Source of the DNA: Anoplolepis gracilipes
Taxonomy: Eukaryota > Arthropoda > Insecta > Hymenoptera > Formicidae
Assembly: GCF_047496725.1 (NCBI RefSeq)
Contig: NC_132978.1
Span: forward strand, 6,191,501 to 6,255,500
Direction: 5' to 3'
Length of the DNA: 64,000 nucleotides
Part shown: piece by piece, positions 1 to 10,175 of the stretch
Position numbering within the stretch: the first letter of the stretch is position 1
How the letters are laid out: every line of letters begins with the position of its first letter
Notes under the pieces: generated by a model
The model's database searches: none
What the model was told of the DNA's origin: nothing
What the model saw: only the letters and a program-made list of their open reading frames with translations
Program-made: the position numbers and the translations under genes

Positions 1-75
1 ATAAATTTATTCATCATCATTCATAAGATCTTCAAAAAAAGTTGACAGAAAGGAAAAAGAACATGTATATCAGTT

Positions 76-306
76 AGTTTCATAACATACACACACACAC
101 GGGGGGAGTGCAAGGGGGGTCTTCGACCCCCGTCCCGCACCCATCCCGTCCACCTCGCTTCGCATGTACGTTGCAAGACAAAGCAAAGTTTATATAGGTT
201 TGCAACTTTTTACGTGAAGCGAGGTGGACGGTGTGGGCGCAAGAGGGGGGGCCGAAGGCCCCCCTTGCACCCCCCCCCGTATGTGTGTATATATGTTATG
301 AAAATA
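76..306. repeat. G-rich foldback element, family A, copy 1
   Basis: Inverted ends begin with ATAACATACACACAC on the left and end with GTGTGTATATATGTTAT on the right. Inside them a run of G on the left answers a run of C on the right, and GTCCACCTCGCTTCGCATGTA answers the arm around 220. The centre holds the motif GGTTTGCAACTTTTTACG. Two more copies lie near 1960 and 4482. No reading frame of note. It should fold into a long hairpin when single stranded. Confidence 0.75.
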
Positions 307-391
307 TTCCCTCGTTCATATTTATATTATTCTATGCGAATAAAAATCAAATTTATTAGTACTTGAAACTTCGCATATCTCAAAATTAAAT

Positions 392-549
392 ATGTGCTCT
401 GTGCACTAATTAAAAATTCTTTCGTGAAAAGAATTAATTTCTTTACGCAGTTTCTTTACGCATCAACATCCGCGCATGGCTCTCATTGCCGAGTATATCT
501 TATCATGTTTGTAAATATTGGAGCCGTATATATTTTCAAATTATTAAAT
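392..549. repeat. 158-bp direct repeat, left copy
   Basis: This block starts at ATGTGCTCTGTGCACTAATT and recurs almost unchanged at 790-947, an offset of 398 bp. The tRNA-like module at 634-702 lies between the copies. Its end (GCATGGCTCTCATTGCCGAG to TTTGTAAATATTGGAG) is related to the right arm of the foldback near 36230-36320, so it is part of a dispersed repeat and not a gene. Confidence 0.75.
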
Positions 550-633
550 TCACGCGGGGCTGAAAAATCGCGTTCTTCGGTTTATCTATCCATAGGTTTA
601 TAAACAAATAGACGAGAGAAGTATCGGTGTGGG

Positions 634-702
634 GCTGAATAGCTCAATAGTAAGAGCAGTCGCCCGGCAAGCGAAAGATTCGGGTTCAATTCCCGATTCA
701 GC
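634..702 (+). repeat. tRNA-like module of a SINE-like repeat
   Basis: GCTGAAT at 634-640 pairs with ATTCAGC at 696-702 as an acceptor-like stem. GCTC/GAGC makes a D-like stem, TCGC/GCGA an anticodon-like stem with loop CCGGCAA, and CGGG/CCCG a T-like stem around TTCAATT. A-box (TAGCTCAATAG) and B-box (GGTTCAATTCC) pol III sequences are visible. Only 69 nt, a single linker base after the acceptor stem and C in place of the usual U33 argue against a working tRNA gene. The same module, with the same 5' flank, recurs truncated at 36420. I therefore read it as a repeat-borne, tRNA-derived promoter rather than a tRNA-Ala(GGC) gene. Confidence 0.6.
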
Positions 703-789
703 GACTTCGCCCTGATATTTTTTCTCGTCTACATCTCCTTAGGGGGGTATAGAGGGGTTTTTAGAAGTCTCAAAAATGAGAATCTAAAT

Positions 790-947
790 ATGTGCTCTGT
801 GCACTAATTAAAAATTCTTTCGTGAAAAGAATTAATTTCTTTACGCAGTTTCTTTACATATCAACATCCGCGCATGAGCTCTCATTGCCGAGTATATCTT
901 ATCATGTTTGTAAATATTGGAGCCGTATATATTTTTAAATTATTAAA
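790..947. repeat. 158-bp direct repeat, right copy
   Basis: Second copy of the block at 392-549, with a few substitutions such as TTTACATATCAACATC for TTTACGCATCAACATC. Similarity stops at AAATTATTAAAT; the left copy then runs on to the tRNA-like module and this one does not. Confidence 0.75.
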
Positions 948-1628
948 TATTAGTATTCTCCATCGTCATAACTTCTTCAAAAAGACTTGCGCCTTCGTAA
1001 AAACACTTGTACATACTATCTTCGCACTAGTTTTATTGATTACAATAAAAAAATATGAGTTTTTTTTTTAGTAGTACTTATGCATATTTATCGGAATTTT
1101 GTTATTAGAACGCACAGACAGTGTCGACTGTCAAAGTCAAAGATTCACCGATTAAACGATGTACACACGAGCTAGTGTAGTTATTGTCGTAGACGTAAAC
1201 AATAATATGTATACATAAATGTGTACACGCCAGCCGGAGCTGTAGGGGAGGAAAATCTCGGAAACGGCCTCTGACATCGAGGCCTCCTTCCACAAGCCGG
1301 TCTCACCGCTGAAATCTTTTTTCATGTGCTTCGCAAGTAAATATATGCTCAAAAACACAAAAAATCAAGTTATGAAATTATTTCTAAAAAATATGTGCAG
1401 TATCTATTATTCTGTTGAAATAATCAAGTAAACTTGAGGAAACTTAATGTCAATTAATTGACAATGTTCTTACTGTATTGATAAACTGCAGAACGTAAAA
1501 ACTGCACCGGTTTTTATAATGCGCGTTTGATTTTTTGTCTACACAAAATGCAACATTTTTAACTGTGTTCAAAACTTCGATTCTATCAACCTTCGAATTT
1601 TGTAATTCGAAGCTTCGAAGCTTCGATC
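948..1628. other. Unassigned AT-rich stretch
   Basis: I see no gene. A GC-richer patch at 1225-1320 has no long frame and no convincing splice borders. A small hairpin (TTCGAAGCTTCGAAGCTTCGA) lies near 1604-1624, just before the family B foldback. Confidence 0.4.
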
Positions 1629-1630
1629 GG

Positions 1631-2550
1631 TAAACCTTGAGAAAAGGGGACCCACCTCCTATGATCTTGACATATGTTGTCAAGGTCACTGTCCTGAGTA
1701 ACCTCCAAAAAGTTTTAACCGTCGATCCTTGTTTATTAAAAAGTTATTGACAAAAAAAGTTTGAAAAATGTGATCTAATTTTTCGTTCTTCTTGAAAGTG
1801 AAGTTAATTATTTTGACATATATTGTCACGGTCATTGTTCTGAGTAACGTTTAAAAGGTTTTAGCCGTCGCTCGTTGTTTGTTAGAAAGTTATAAACAAA
1901 AAATGTTTTATTTCGAAATGTCATAATTATTGTATTTGTTGCTTTATCTTGATATATATTTTCAATATTTTCATAACATACACACACACGGGGGCGGTGC
2001 AAAGGGGGACCAAAGGCCCCCCCTCCCTCACCCACCCCGTCCACCTCGCTTCGCATGTACAAGACAAAGCAAAGTTCACATGGGTTTGCAACTTTCCACG
2101 CGAAGCGAGGTGGACAGGGCGGGTGCGGGAGGAGGGCCGAAGGCCCCCTTTGCACCCTTCCGTGTGTGTGTGTGTGTGCGCGTGTGTGTGTATGTGATTT
2201 TGTGTTTATACTTTACTTACTCGTACAGCAAATTGGTACAAAAAAAGATTACTATAAACATTATATTTCTGAATTTTTATTCAAAAAACTATATTCTTTT
2301 GATAAGCGAATTGATGATTTTTTTGATATTATGAAACAATTATCCAATAAATAATAATTAAGTTTTGTTATATTGTTTATATTATGTTAAATAAATAAAT
2401 TTCTACGTATAATTCATAAAACTCTTTTTGTGTATAACTTTTTAATAAACAAGGACTGATGGTTAAAACTTTTTGGAGGTTACTCAGGACAATGACCTTG
2501 ACAACATATGTCAAGGTTATAGGTGGTGGGTCCCCTTTTCTCAAGGTTTA
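1631..2550. repeat. Foldback element, family B, copy 1
   Basis: TAAACCTTGAGAAAAGGGGA at 1631 is answered in reverse complement by TCCCCTTTTCTCAAGGTTTA ending at 2550. The arms continue for more than 120 bp through CTTGACATATGTTGTCAAG, itself a small hairpin, and through AGTAACCTCCAAAAAGTTTT. The left arm holds a second, direct copy of the inner unit at about 1805-1910. A family A foldback (1960-2205) sits in the middle. No transposase is visible, so the element is non-autonomous. Confidence 0.75.
1960..2205. repeat. G-rich foldback element, family A, copy 2
   Basis: Preceded by CAATATTTTCATAACATACAC and closed by a GTGTGTG run. The arms pair GGGGGCGGTGCAAAGGGGG with the C-rich/G-rich right side. 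The centre reads ACAAGACAAAGCAAAGTTCACATGG then GTTTGCAACTTTCCACGCG. Reading frames across it are products of the repeat and not genes. Confidence 0.75.
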
Positions 2551-3591
2551 CCCTAGTGTGTATGTGTGCGTGATGGCAGAAGAAATCAAAACAGAAAGCA
2601 AAGGACAACACATATTGCTGTGCTTCTGATGCGTATATATGCGGACACATATATACCCATGCATATCTGAAATATTGAAACCTCTGTGATATCGTGCAAT
2701 GATAGTTAACAAATACGTTTACTGTAAAGTTATTATACATTGTAAAATGTTACTTCACTTTCAAGAAGATATATAAGTTAATGAGATAATAGAAAAGTGC
2801 TAAATTGAAAGTTTAAACACGTTTGAAACTGTAAAAATGGCATTAGGAAAGTATTTACCAAAATAACATTTTTTTATACATATAAATAAAATTGAAAAAA
2901 TAGATTTAAGAAAAATAAATGCTTGAAAGTTCTTTTTTCTTTTTTTTTGCTTTATTTGGACAGCAACTTATGTAAGAAGTAAAATTCGATATGTAAACAA
3001 ATGAAATATCTAGTATCAACATACTTGAAGGATCCGTTTCGGATAATACAATTTATAGACAATTTAATTTAATAATTATTATACAAAGTTTTTATTTGAA
3101 AAATTTCCTATTTTTTGTAACCAATTAATTTTTGCGAAAAATACCGAAAGACGTCAGGCGAAAACAAACGAGGTTAGTAAAGAGAATAAAAAAATCTTTA
3201 AAATGATATGCCATTTGACCCCTATTGCCAATTAAGATTTTTGAAGGGGTAACTACCCTTGCGAAGGCGATGAAGTAATACCGTTGCATTTATCATATTT
3301 ATACGTCCCTTTCCAAAGCAAAATTGATGTCTTTCGGTATTTTTCACAAATATTAATAGGTGACAAAATAAACAGGGTGGAAACTTTTCAAATGAACACT
3401 CTATATATAAACAAAATAATATTTAATTATTTATTAATTAATAACAATATATATTTAATTACTAAAAATAATAATAATTAATAATAATTTATAAGGTTAT
3501 TAAATAAAAGTAACAACATCAAGAAAAAAAGCGATAGGAGGCAGCACAGGATGTAAGGGCGCAATTAAAAAATCAAATTCTTTTAAAATAA
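2551..3591. other. Unassigned AT-rich stretch with an isolated repeat core
   Basis: No gene is visible. AAAGGACAACACATATTGCT at 2600 matches the core motif found inside the tandem-armed foldbacks at 6566, 38085 and 48637, so this may be an old relic of one. The rest is AT-rich and without clear structure. Confidence 0.4.
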
Positions 3592-3848
3592 AAAAACGCA
3601 TTTATTTGAACGTTTTATCTTCAGCAATATAACGTAAGAATATATAATCATATAATACATTACAACATTTAAAAGTATACGTAAAATGTAATAAGTTTCT
3701 TACTAGTTCCAAACTTTACAAACAAAAATACCAAATACATTCTTAAATGCATTTCCCAATATAACGCTATAATAAAAATTGAAAGAAAAATAATAGGAAC
3801 CAGGAAGAAACTCATCACAGATCTCAAATGCAATATATGTATATGTAA
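3592..3848. repeat. Outer inverted-repeat arm, left
   Basis: This block is the reverse complement, with scattered differences, of 5536-5816. Shared landmarks include AGTTTCTTACTAGTTCCAAA (right copy TTTGGAACCAGTAAGAAACT) and the end GAACGTTTTATCTTCAGCAA (right copy TTGCTGAAGATG...CATTCAAATAAATGC). The two arms enclose foldback B2. The CTGAAGAT...AACGTTCAAATAAATGC end resembles tails I associate with Penelope-like elements, but no protein is left to confirm that. Confidence 0.65.
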
Positions 3849-4481
3849 TTGTAACAGCGCACACAACCGTCGCTCAATGCGTCAAACGCACAAATGAAAA
3901 TGATAAAGTCAGACGCTGTTTACAAGTCATCGGTAATAAACTCAAACCTCTTAAATAATTAAATAGGGAGAGAAAATCTCAAAGCGTGAAATTTTTCAAA
4001 GTCTTGATATATTTTCAACAAAAAACGTGTAAGCATTCTGCATCTTTCTATCGATTTAAACTATTTCTTTGGAGTCCAATAAACATCTCTGACAAAAGTT
4101 TTTTATTCAGAAAGGATTCCGCATCCAAGATTTTCACATTATTTCAGTCAAATTTTGGTAAATATCTAGAATAACGGAACCAGCTCCGATCGCGTTGACC
4201 TTGACGTATGTTGTCAAGGTCATGACCCTGAGTAACATCCAAAAGGTTTTAGCCATCGCTCGTTATTTACTTAAAAGTTATTAACAAAAAAGGTTTAGAA
4301 AATATAGCAGTTATTTTGAATTATTTAAATCATTTAAAACAGTCAATCGTTAATATATATAATAGTTTTTTATTAAAAATTCAAAATATTTTTTACTTTA
4401 ACCACAAACAGTTAAATACAATTTATTCTCTGCTTTAACCAAACCATTTTACATATTATTGGTGTATTTCTGAAAAGATGA

Positions 4482-4676
4482 AACAATATTTTCATAATAT
4501 ACGCACGCACGCGCGCGCACACATACACACAACACGCGCGCGCGCCTTCGGCCCCCCCCCTCCCGCACTTGCCCACTTCACTTTACATGTACATTGCATT
4601 GGAAAGTTGCAAACTCATGTGAACTTTGTTTTGTCTTGCAATGTACATGTGAAGCGAGGTGGCCGAAGGCCCCCCC

Positions 4677-4708
<32 letters not shown>

Positions 4709-4735
4709 TATAAAAATATTGAAAGTATATATTAA
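4482..4735. repeat. G-rich foldback element, family A, copy 3, core inverted
   Basis: Ends CAATATTTTCATAATATACG and GTGTATATTATAAAAATATTG pair with each other. The C-rich left and G-rich right arms flank a centre reading GGAAAGTTGCAAACTCATG then TGAACTTTGTTTTGTCTTGC. That centre is the reverse complement of the centre in copies 1 and 2, so the core is flipped relative to its host repeat. Confidence 0.7.
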
Positions 4736-4747
4736 TGAAAAAATATA

Positions 4748-5230
4748 CAGGGTGTCCCCGAATTGGCGGATTAACTCTCATAGGTAGATAGAGCGTGTTA
4801 AACTGAAGAGAAAAATCTTATATCATTTTGCTAAATTCGCAATAATTAATGAGATATAAGTTAATAAAGATCGGCCAATACGTGTCAGGATAAGCGCGCG
4901 GCGCGAAGAAGCCTCCTACTTGTTACTTGATACTAGGCGCGCAGCGAGACAGTAGGCGGACCGCTCTACAAAGGACGTACAAAGGACATACTGAAAGAGA
5001 CACGTACACTGCGCGCTGCGTTTATATCTTGCCACGCGTCTAGTATCAAGTAACAACTGAGAGGTTTCTTCGCGCCGTGCGCTTATACTGGCACGGATTG
5101 GCCGATCTTTATTAATTTATATATCTCATTAATTATTGCGAACTTAGCAAAATGATAATAAGATTTTTTCTTCAGTTTAACACGCTCTATCTACCCACGA
5201 GAGTTGATCCGCCAATTCGGGGACACCCTG
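4748..5230. mobile_element. Non-autonomous Tc1/mariner-type element
   Basis: CAGGGTGTCCCCGAATTGGC at 4748 is answered by CCAATTCGGGGACACCCTG ending at 5230, with TA on both sides as expected for the Tc1/mariner target duplication. The inverted ends run for roughly 190 bp (through GATAGAGCGTGTTAAACTGA and TTGGCCGATC), so the 483-bp element is almost all hairpin. No transposase frame. Confidence 0.8.
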
Positions 5231-5535
5231 TATAATGAGAAAAGCATATCCATTGTAGTAAATAATTGAAACTGTTGTTTACAACTTTTTAATAAACAAC
5301 GAGCAACAGCTAAAACCTTTTAAATGTTATTCAGTCCGCGCCAATTACGTTGACCTTGATATATCTTATACAGTAAAATTGTTAATATGATAATAAATAA
5401 CTGCAACTATTGTTGTTAATAACTTTTAAATAAATAACAAGCGATTGTTAAAACCTTTTGGATGTTACTTAGGATCATAACCTTGACAACATCAACAACA
5501 CGATCTGGCTTCGTTATTCTAGATATTTACCCAAG

Positions 5536-5816
5536 TATATGTATATTGCGTTTAAGATCTGTGAAAAGTTTCTTCTTGGTTCCTATTGTTTCTCTTTCAA
5601 TTTTGCCATTAGCATTATATTAGAAAATACATTTGAACATGTATTCGGTATTTTTGTTTTTAAAGTTTGGAACCAGTAAGAAACTTATTACATTTTGCGT
5701 ATCTGCGTACTTTTAAATGTTTTAATGTGTTATATGATTGTATATTTATATGTTGCATTGCTGAAGATGATCTCAAAATGAATCAAAACATTCAAATAAA
5801 TGCATTGTTTTATTTA
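5536..5816. repeat. Outer inverted-repeat arm, right
   Basis: Partner of 3592-3848. It begins immediately after the end of foldback B2, while the left arm is about 300 bp away from B2, so one side has gained or lost sequence. Confidence 0.65.
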
Positions 5817-6136
5817 AAAAACTTGAGTTTTTATTTGCATCCTTATACGCTACGCTGATTTTTATCACCTTTCTTGGTTATTAGTAGTTACTAATATACA
5901 TATATGTACATGCACACACGCACGCACAATCAGCCCTTCAAGACTAACTGATGGACAAAGTTTAACCAAGCAATATTCTCATGATACCTATTGGGTAAAG
6001 CTGATGCTGATGACAGGTCAACATTAGCAATTAAAAAAGAAGATAATTTTCGCAGTTAGATATATACAGTGATATAACAAATTAAATGCGTTTGTAAATT
6101 GTTTTCACCACTAAATATTTTTTTCAGAGAACTTAC

Positions 6137-6398
6137 AACTTCCTTCAAATCATTAGCTGCCCATGCTGTGATATACATTCGTTGCAAAGCTGCTATTACC
6201 ATAGATAAAAATTGAGGTATCAAGACATGAGATTGTATCTGTCAAAATGTTCTCAATTAAAATTAAAAGTCCCATAGTTTAATTAATTAAATACTTACGT
6301 ATAGAAGAGGGAAACAGCCGCTGATTACGGTAAATCCCATCGTAAGCGTAGTTTTGAAAAGTATATATTGAATAGCTCGTTGCGTTTTTACAATAAAA
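6137..6398 (-). pseudogene. Possible two-exon chemoreceptor-like remnant
   Basis: On the minus strand an exon at 6398-6299 starts after an acceptor-like TTTGTAAACAG and ends at a consensus donor (CTATAC then GTAAGT). A 60-bp intron ends in TTTTGACAG, and a second exon at 6238-6137 (34 codons) ends at AAGTT then GTAAGT. Both exons are open in the joined frame and mostly hydrophobic: exon 1 includes LTMGFTVISGCFPLLY and exon 2 includes MVIAALQRMYITAWAANDLK. Phase-0 joining and short introns suit insect odorant or gustatory receptor genes, whose late exons hold membrane spans, but I do not recognise a diagnostic motif. No further exons are seen on either side, so it is at best a fragment. Confidence 0.3.
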
Positions 6399-6565
6399 CT
6401 GTTTACAAAGATATATGCAAATAAAATTAATATGTATTTAAAACAAGTAAATAGTAAATTAAATACTAAAAGGTTTAGCAAGCTAGAAAATATGGAAAAT
6501 CTAGAAAATCTAGAAAATATAAGTTTTTGCAAAAATGTAATACACATAAACCTAATTGAGAGGAT

Positions 6566-6918
6566 ACAATTTGCCCACGTTTGGAATAGTCACATTCGTT
6601 TTGCTCACGTTCGGAATAGCAACGTTCGTTTTGCTCACGTTTGAAATGGCCACATTCGGAATGATCACGTTTGGAATAATTATGTTCGACATGGCCACAA
6701 AGCGAGGGACAACACATATCGCTCTGTGCTTATTAAATGTTGCCATTTTGGACGTGGCCATTCCGAACGTGAGCAAAACGAACGTAGCCATTTCGAACTT
6801 CGTGCAATATTTTCCGTGGTCATTCCGAACGTGTGCAAAACGAACGTGGTCATTCCAAACGTTGGCAAAATTAACGGTGGCCATTCCGAATGTGGGTAAT
6901 TTGAACACTGCCAACCCA
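6566..6918. repeat. Tandem-armed foldback element, about 30-bp unit type
   Basis: The left arm repeats CGGAATAGCAACGTTCG and TTTTGCTCACGTT; the right arm (6755-6905) carries the reverse complement, GTGAGCAAAACGAACGT and GGCCATTCCGAACGT. The centre, 6690-6730, reads GCGAGGGACAACACATATCG then CTCTGTGCTT, the same core as in the TTGGACAC-type elements at 38085 and 48637. The unit length keeps several frames open, giving repetitive translations of type IPNVSKTNV that I do not regard as proteins. Confidence 0.75.
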
Positions 6919-6954
6919 ATCACACAATTATTTTTTGTTTAAGCAGGAAAATAG

Positions 6955-7015
6955 TTCTCTCTCTTTCTTTCTTTTTCCCCTCTCTTTCTTTCTTTCTCTT
7001 TTTCTCATTCTCTCT
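6955..7015. repeat. CT-rich microsatellite
   Basis: Interrupted TCTC/TTTC run. Confidence 0.8.
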
Positions 7016-7453
7016 TTATGGAGATAAAAACATTTTCTTAAAAAAAATTTAATTTCTTACATTTTTGTACATTTGTACATTTTTTAAAATTTCTTATAAT
7101 TTTGTAAATATATTTCTACAAAATTATAAGAAATTTAAAAAAATAAATAAAAATTTTAAGGATTCTTTCTACTTATAATACTGTGATAACACAATCCAAT
7201 AAAAAAATACAAGAACAAAATTAGTCACTTTTTATAGTTTTTTTTGACATTATATATATGATTCTGGTTTCTAAATTATTTTATCACATCATAATTTTAA
7301 GAATTGTGTAGTTGAAAGTATAAAAAAAACTCTAAAAGTAATATAAAACTTTGAACTCGAATATATCGAAATGTTGAACTTTCCGGCGATGTTGATTGGT
7401 TCTCTTGTTATGCTTACTTCATGAAGAGATGTCAGTGCGGAGATCACATATTA

Positions 7454-7575
7454 GGTCTATTTTTTATTGCTGAACTGTTTACACTAGTTCAGAAGATATT
7501 CTCTCTTTCCAATATGGAGAGAAAAAAATATCCTCTGAACTAGTGCAGCCAGTTCAGTGATAGAAAACAGACCTA
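7454..7575. repeat. Short foldback element (122 bp)
   Basis: AGGTCTATTTTTTATTGCTG at 7454 pairs with the reverse complement ending CAGTGATAGAAAACAGACCT. The arms are about 53 bp (CACTAGTTCAGAAGATATTC) around a loop near TTCCAATATGG. It looks like a small non-autonomous inverted-repeat element. The surrounding 7016-7874 is AT-rich without a gene. Confidence 0.7.
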
Positions 7576-7874
7576 TTTTGACAATTTGTATAGCGTGACA
7601 ATTCAATTATAATAATCAAGAAATAATTTATATAAGTAACGTTGTTCATAATTATACATTCTTTCTGCTTGAAGATACCGTACCGTCTTACTTTATCGAT
7701 CAAAAAAATTATTTTGTAATATACTAAAATTATTTTATTAGTTGTACAGAATGAAAAATGCTTCTCCATATGTAAAGTACGTACAGTAAGGAATCTGGAA
7801 CATATTTAATTTTCAGTTAAAAACGAAAAAGTTTATAGTTTTTATATTATCAATTTTTAACGTCAAATTGTAAC

Positions 7875-8154
7875 TGTTGTGGACATTAGAATAAGAATCT
7901 CTTTTAAAAAATCATTTATTTTATCAGAATTATTTACTACAATAAAAATTATTTACTATGATAAAAATTACTAGTTACGATTAATGCTACTTGGCCCGTT
8001 GCCTCAACGAGAATGAATGCTCGCCCTGCTTTGTCCGTTCATCGCAAGAATTGTCTTATCGCTTTTGCTTTGTCTGTCGATCGAAAGAATTTCCTTATCG
8101 CTATAGTGTGTCACTCGCTGTGAACCACCTTATGCCTATACGACATGCACGACA
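7875..8154 (-). repeat. 3' LTR of gypsy copy 2
   Basis: Begins TGTTGTGGACATTAG on the plus strand and ends GCATGCACGACA style (TGCACGACA). It matches 14784-15061 over its whole length, with a few substitutions and a 2-bp insertion (GTGTGTCACTC). Confidence 0.9.
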
Positions 8155-8166
8155 CCTCCCTGCGTT
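8155..8166 (-). other. Polypurine tract of gypsy copy 2
   Basis: Reading on the minus strand, CGCAGGGAGG directly precedes the 3' LTR start. This is the expected site and composition for plus-strand priming. Confidence 0.6.
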
Positions 8167-8334
8167 TTTAAGAATCGTTTATAGTTTTCTTATTTTGTTA
8201 AAACGATTCTTGTCCATGATTGGGATGGCTGATGCATAAGCTACATTTTGTGCTTTATCGTCTATATGATTAGCATTTTCTCCGAAACTGCAATTATTAT
8301 AACAATTTCCGCACATCATTCTAATAGTTTGTAT

Positions 8335-10061
8335 TTATAGTTTAAAGAATCCTATCTTTGCTAGAAATACAAAAGTAAGTCCTTCTATTGCTACATATCC
8401 TATATAGTTTAAGTATTGCATTAATTTTTCCTTCCATGTTTCTTGTCTTTGATGTTGCATTATCTTATCCGCTATATTTTCTATTTTATCTAATGATTTT
8501 CCTATTTCTTGTAAGTCATTATTAATTTTACACTTAATAGATCTTTTGGAATATCAGACTCAGTCAATGTTATGTTTGGCAGTTTGATTTTTGTATCAAA
8601 TATGTCAACTGTAATGTTTTCTTTGATTAGATTATTAGGTCTTAGTGCCTCTGAGTTGGATATTCCAATACAATCTGGCGCTAAATCAATCATTACATTT
8701 CCTTTTAATTTCAGTCGCCTTGTTTTATTATCTGTACATAATATATTAATTTGTTCTTCTTTAGGAATAATGCCTATCCACTTGTTTCCCATGTCAGATT
8801 GTATCTAATACGATTCTTTAATAATAGCATATTTACTTTCACATTCTTCACTTGAACGCTTAGTAAGTATATTTAATAGACAATCGTTATCTTGTCTTAT
8901 TGAATAATCTGGTTTATTTCTTTTTATTAATTTTATGTCTCTTAATTTTCTTCCTTTTTCTAACTTTAGTTCTGTTACGGGAATAAAGTACATTTGCATC
9001 TCGTCTAACAATATAAATCTATTCTTGGTATCAATTATTGATTGAAATAGCCATCCATGAACAGGTAAAGTTATTACTCGTTTTACGTTTAATTTTGCTT
9101 CTTCTAACAATGGAATTTTCATTTCTATTAGTATTCTTTTTTAGGATTGCATTTATTTCGCAAATATTAATTAATGTTAAATAATTTTTTTCTTCTAGTT
9201 TTAGCGGAAAATTCCTTACATATTCGTGTGTTCTGAGTATTTCAAACAATCTTTCAGGTGTTAAAATATAAAGTTTAATAGTACCATGTTTGGCATCGTA
9301 AGCAAGTTCTTCTATACGCTTTATTTTATCTTTTAATTCCATTATATCTAATTCTATGTCAAATATTAATTCGTTTATTTGAATATTCATTTCACTACTT
9401 CTATTTAAATCGCGTACTTTATTAAACTTATTTATATCATTTATCTGTTCTTGGGATTTATTTAGGTTGGTTATACTGGAACCTATCGAGTTTAATATAA
9501 TACTTGTTTGGTTTCTTATATAGTGTAATATTTCTTTTTGATCATTATACAATTTGTCTATTTCGTTATTATAGTACGTCGCATCTGATGCATTTAGCGT
9601 ACCAAACAGGGTTTTGCTAACTTCTCCGATAAAATCGAATAGACCTCTTTTGATTCGCGAGGAGTGCTGTCTAATCTCGTAAGATGGAAGGTATTTCTTA
9701 GCTCTCGCCGAACTTTATTAAAAGTATTAATTCGTTTTGAGATTTGTTGAAAGGAAGAACATACAAATTTTTCTCCATTTCTAGTGTTTTTCATGCATAG
9801 ATTATTTAGTACGTATCTATACATTGTATCGATCGCGTTTAAGTCGGTTTCTATATATGAAAAATCAAAGCCTATTATGAATTTCCATTCTTCATGGTAG
9901 AGTCGAGCTTGACCTAATCCTTCTAGGACTATATTTTCATTATTATCAAGTCTTGTTACACGATATTTATTGTCGCCTTCTTGTTCAAGTCCGTTAACGT
10001 ATGCCGTGGTCGTCAAAATGAGTAGTATAATAATAATGAGTTTAATTTTCTTCTTCATCAT
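8335..10061 (-). pseudogene. env: env-like fusion glycoprotein gene, broken
   Basis: The minus-strand frame starts at an ATG at 10061 with a lysine-rich stretch and a strongly hydrophobic signal peptide (IIIILLILTTTAYVNG). A cleavage-site-like motif, RGLFDFIGE, can be read near 9650-9625 in a shifted frame, and at the end a hydrophobic span (YVAIEGLTFVFLAKIGFF) precedes a stop at 8335. This layout of signal peptide, internal basic cleavage site, long helical region and C-terminal anchor is that of errantivirus Env, a class related to baculovirus F proteins that acts at the cell surface. At least three frame changes, near 9600, 9080 and 8520, break it. It has its own start codon, unlike the copy at 26288. 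Confidence 0.75.
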
Positions 10062-10175
10062 CGCTGCTTTCTGTAATAACTTTGATCTTTATGTTTAAAT
10101 ACTTTTACGTTTGTCCGATGATGAGTCACTTGTCTTCCATTTTCATTTACTATCACTGAGTTATTTGGTAGAGTT

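Larger units (their letters stand above)
4157..5532. repeat. Foldback element, family B, copy 2
   Basis: GGTAAATATCTAGAATAACG at 4157 is answered by CGTTATTCTAGATATTTACC ending at 5532. The next stretch on each side carries the family B signature (CCTTGACGTATGTTGTCAAGG, AGTAACATCCAAAAGGTTTT and a short-loop AAAAGTTATTAACAAAAAAGG). The right arm has two direct copies of this unit, near 5265-5370 and 5410-5490. A family A foldback and a mariner-type element are nested inside. Confidence 0.75.

Noticed and set aside
634..702. Functional tRNA-Ala(GGC) gene
   Set aside because: Too short, non-standard loop base before the anticodon, and the module is repetitive with shared flanks.
1832..2354. Several overlapping frames of about 100 codons
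   Set aside because: All run through the G-rich foldback and CA/GT repeats on both strands.
6556..6942. 128-codon repetitive protein
   Set aside because: Derived from about 30-bp repeat units of a foldback element, open on both strands.
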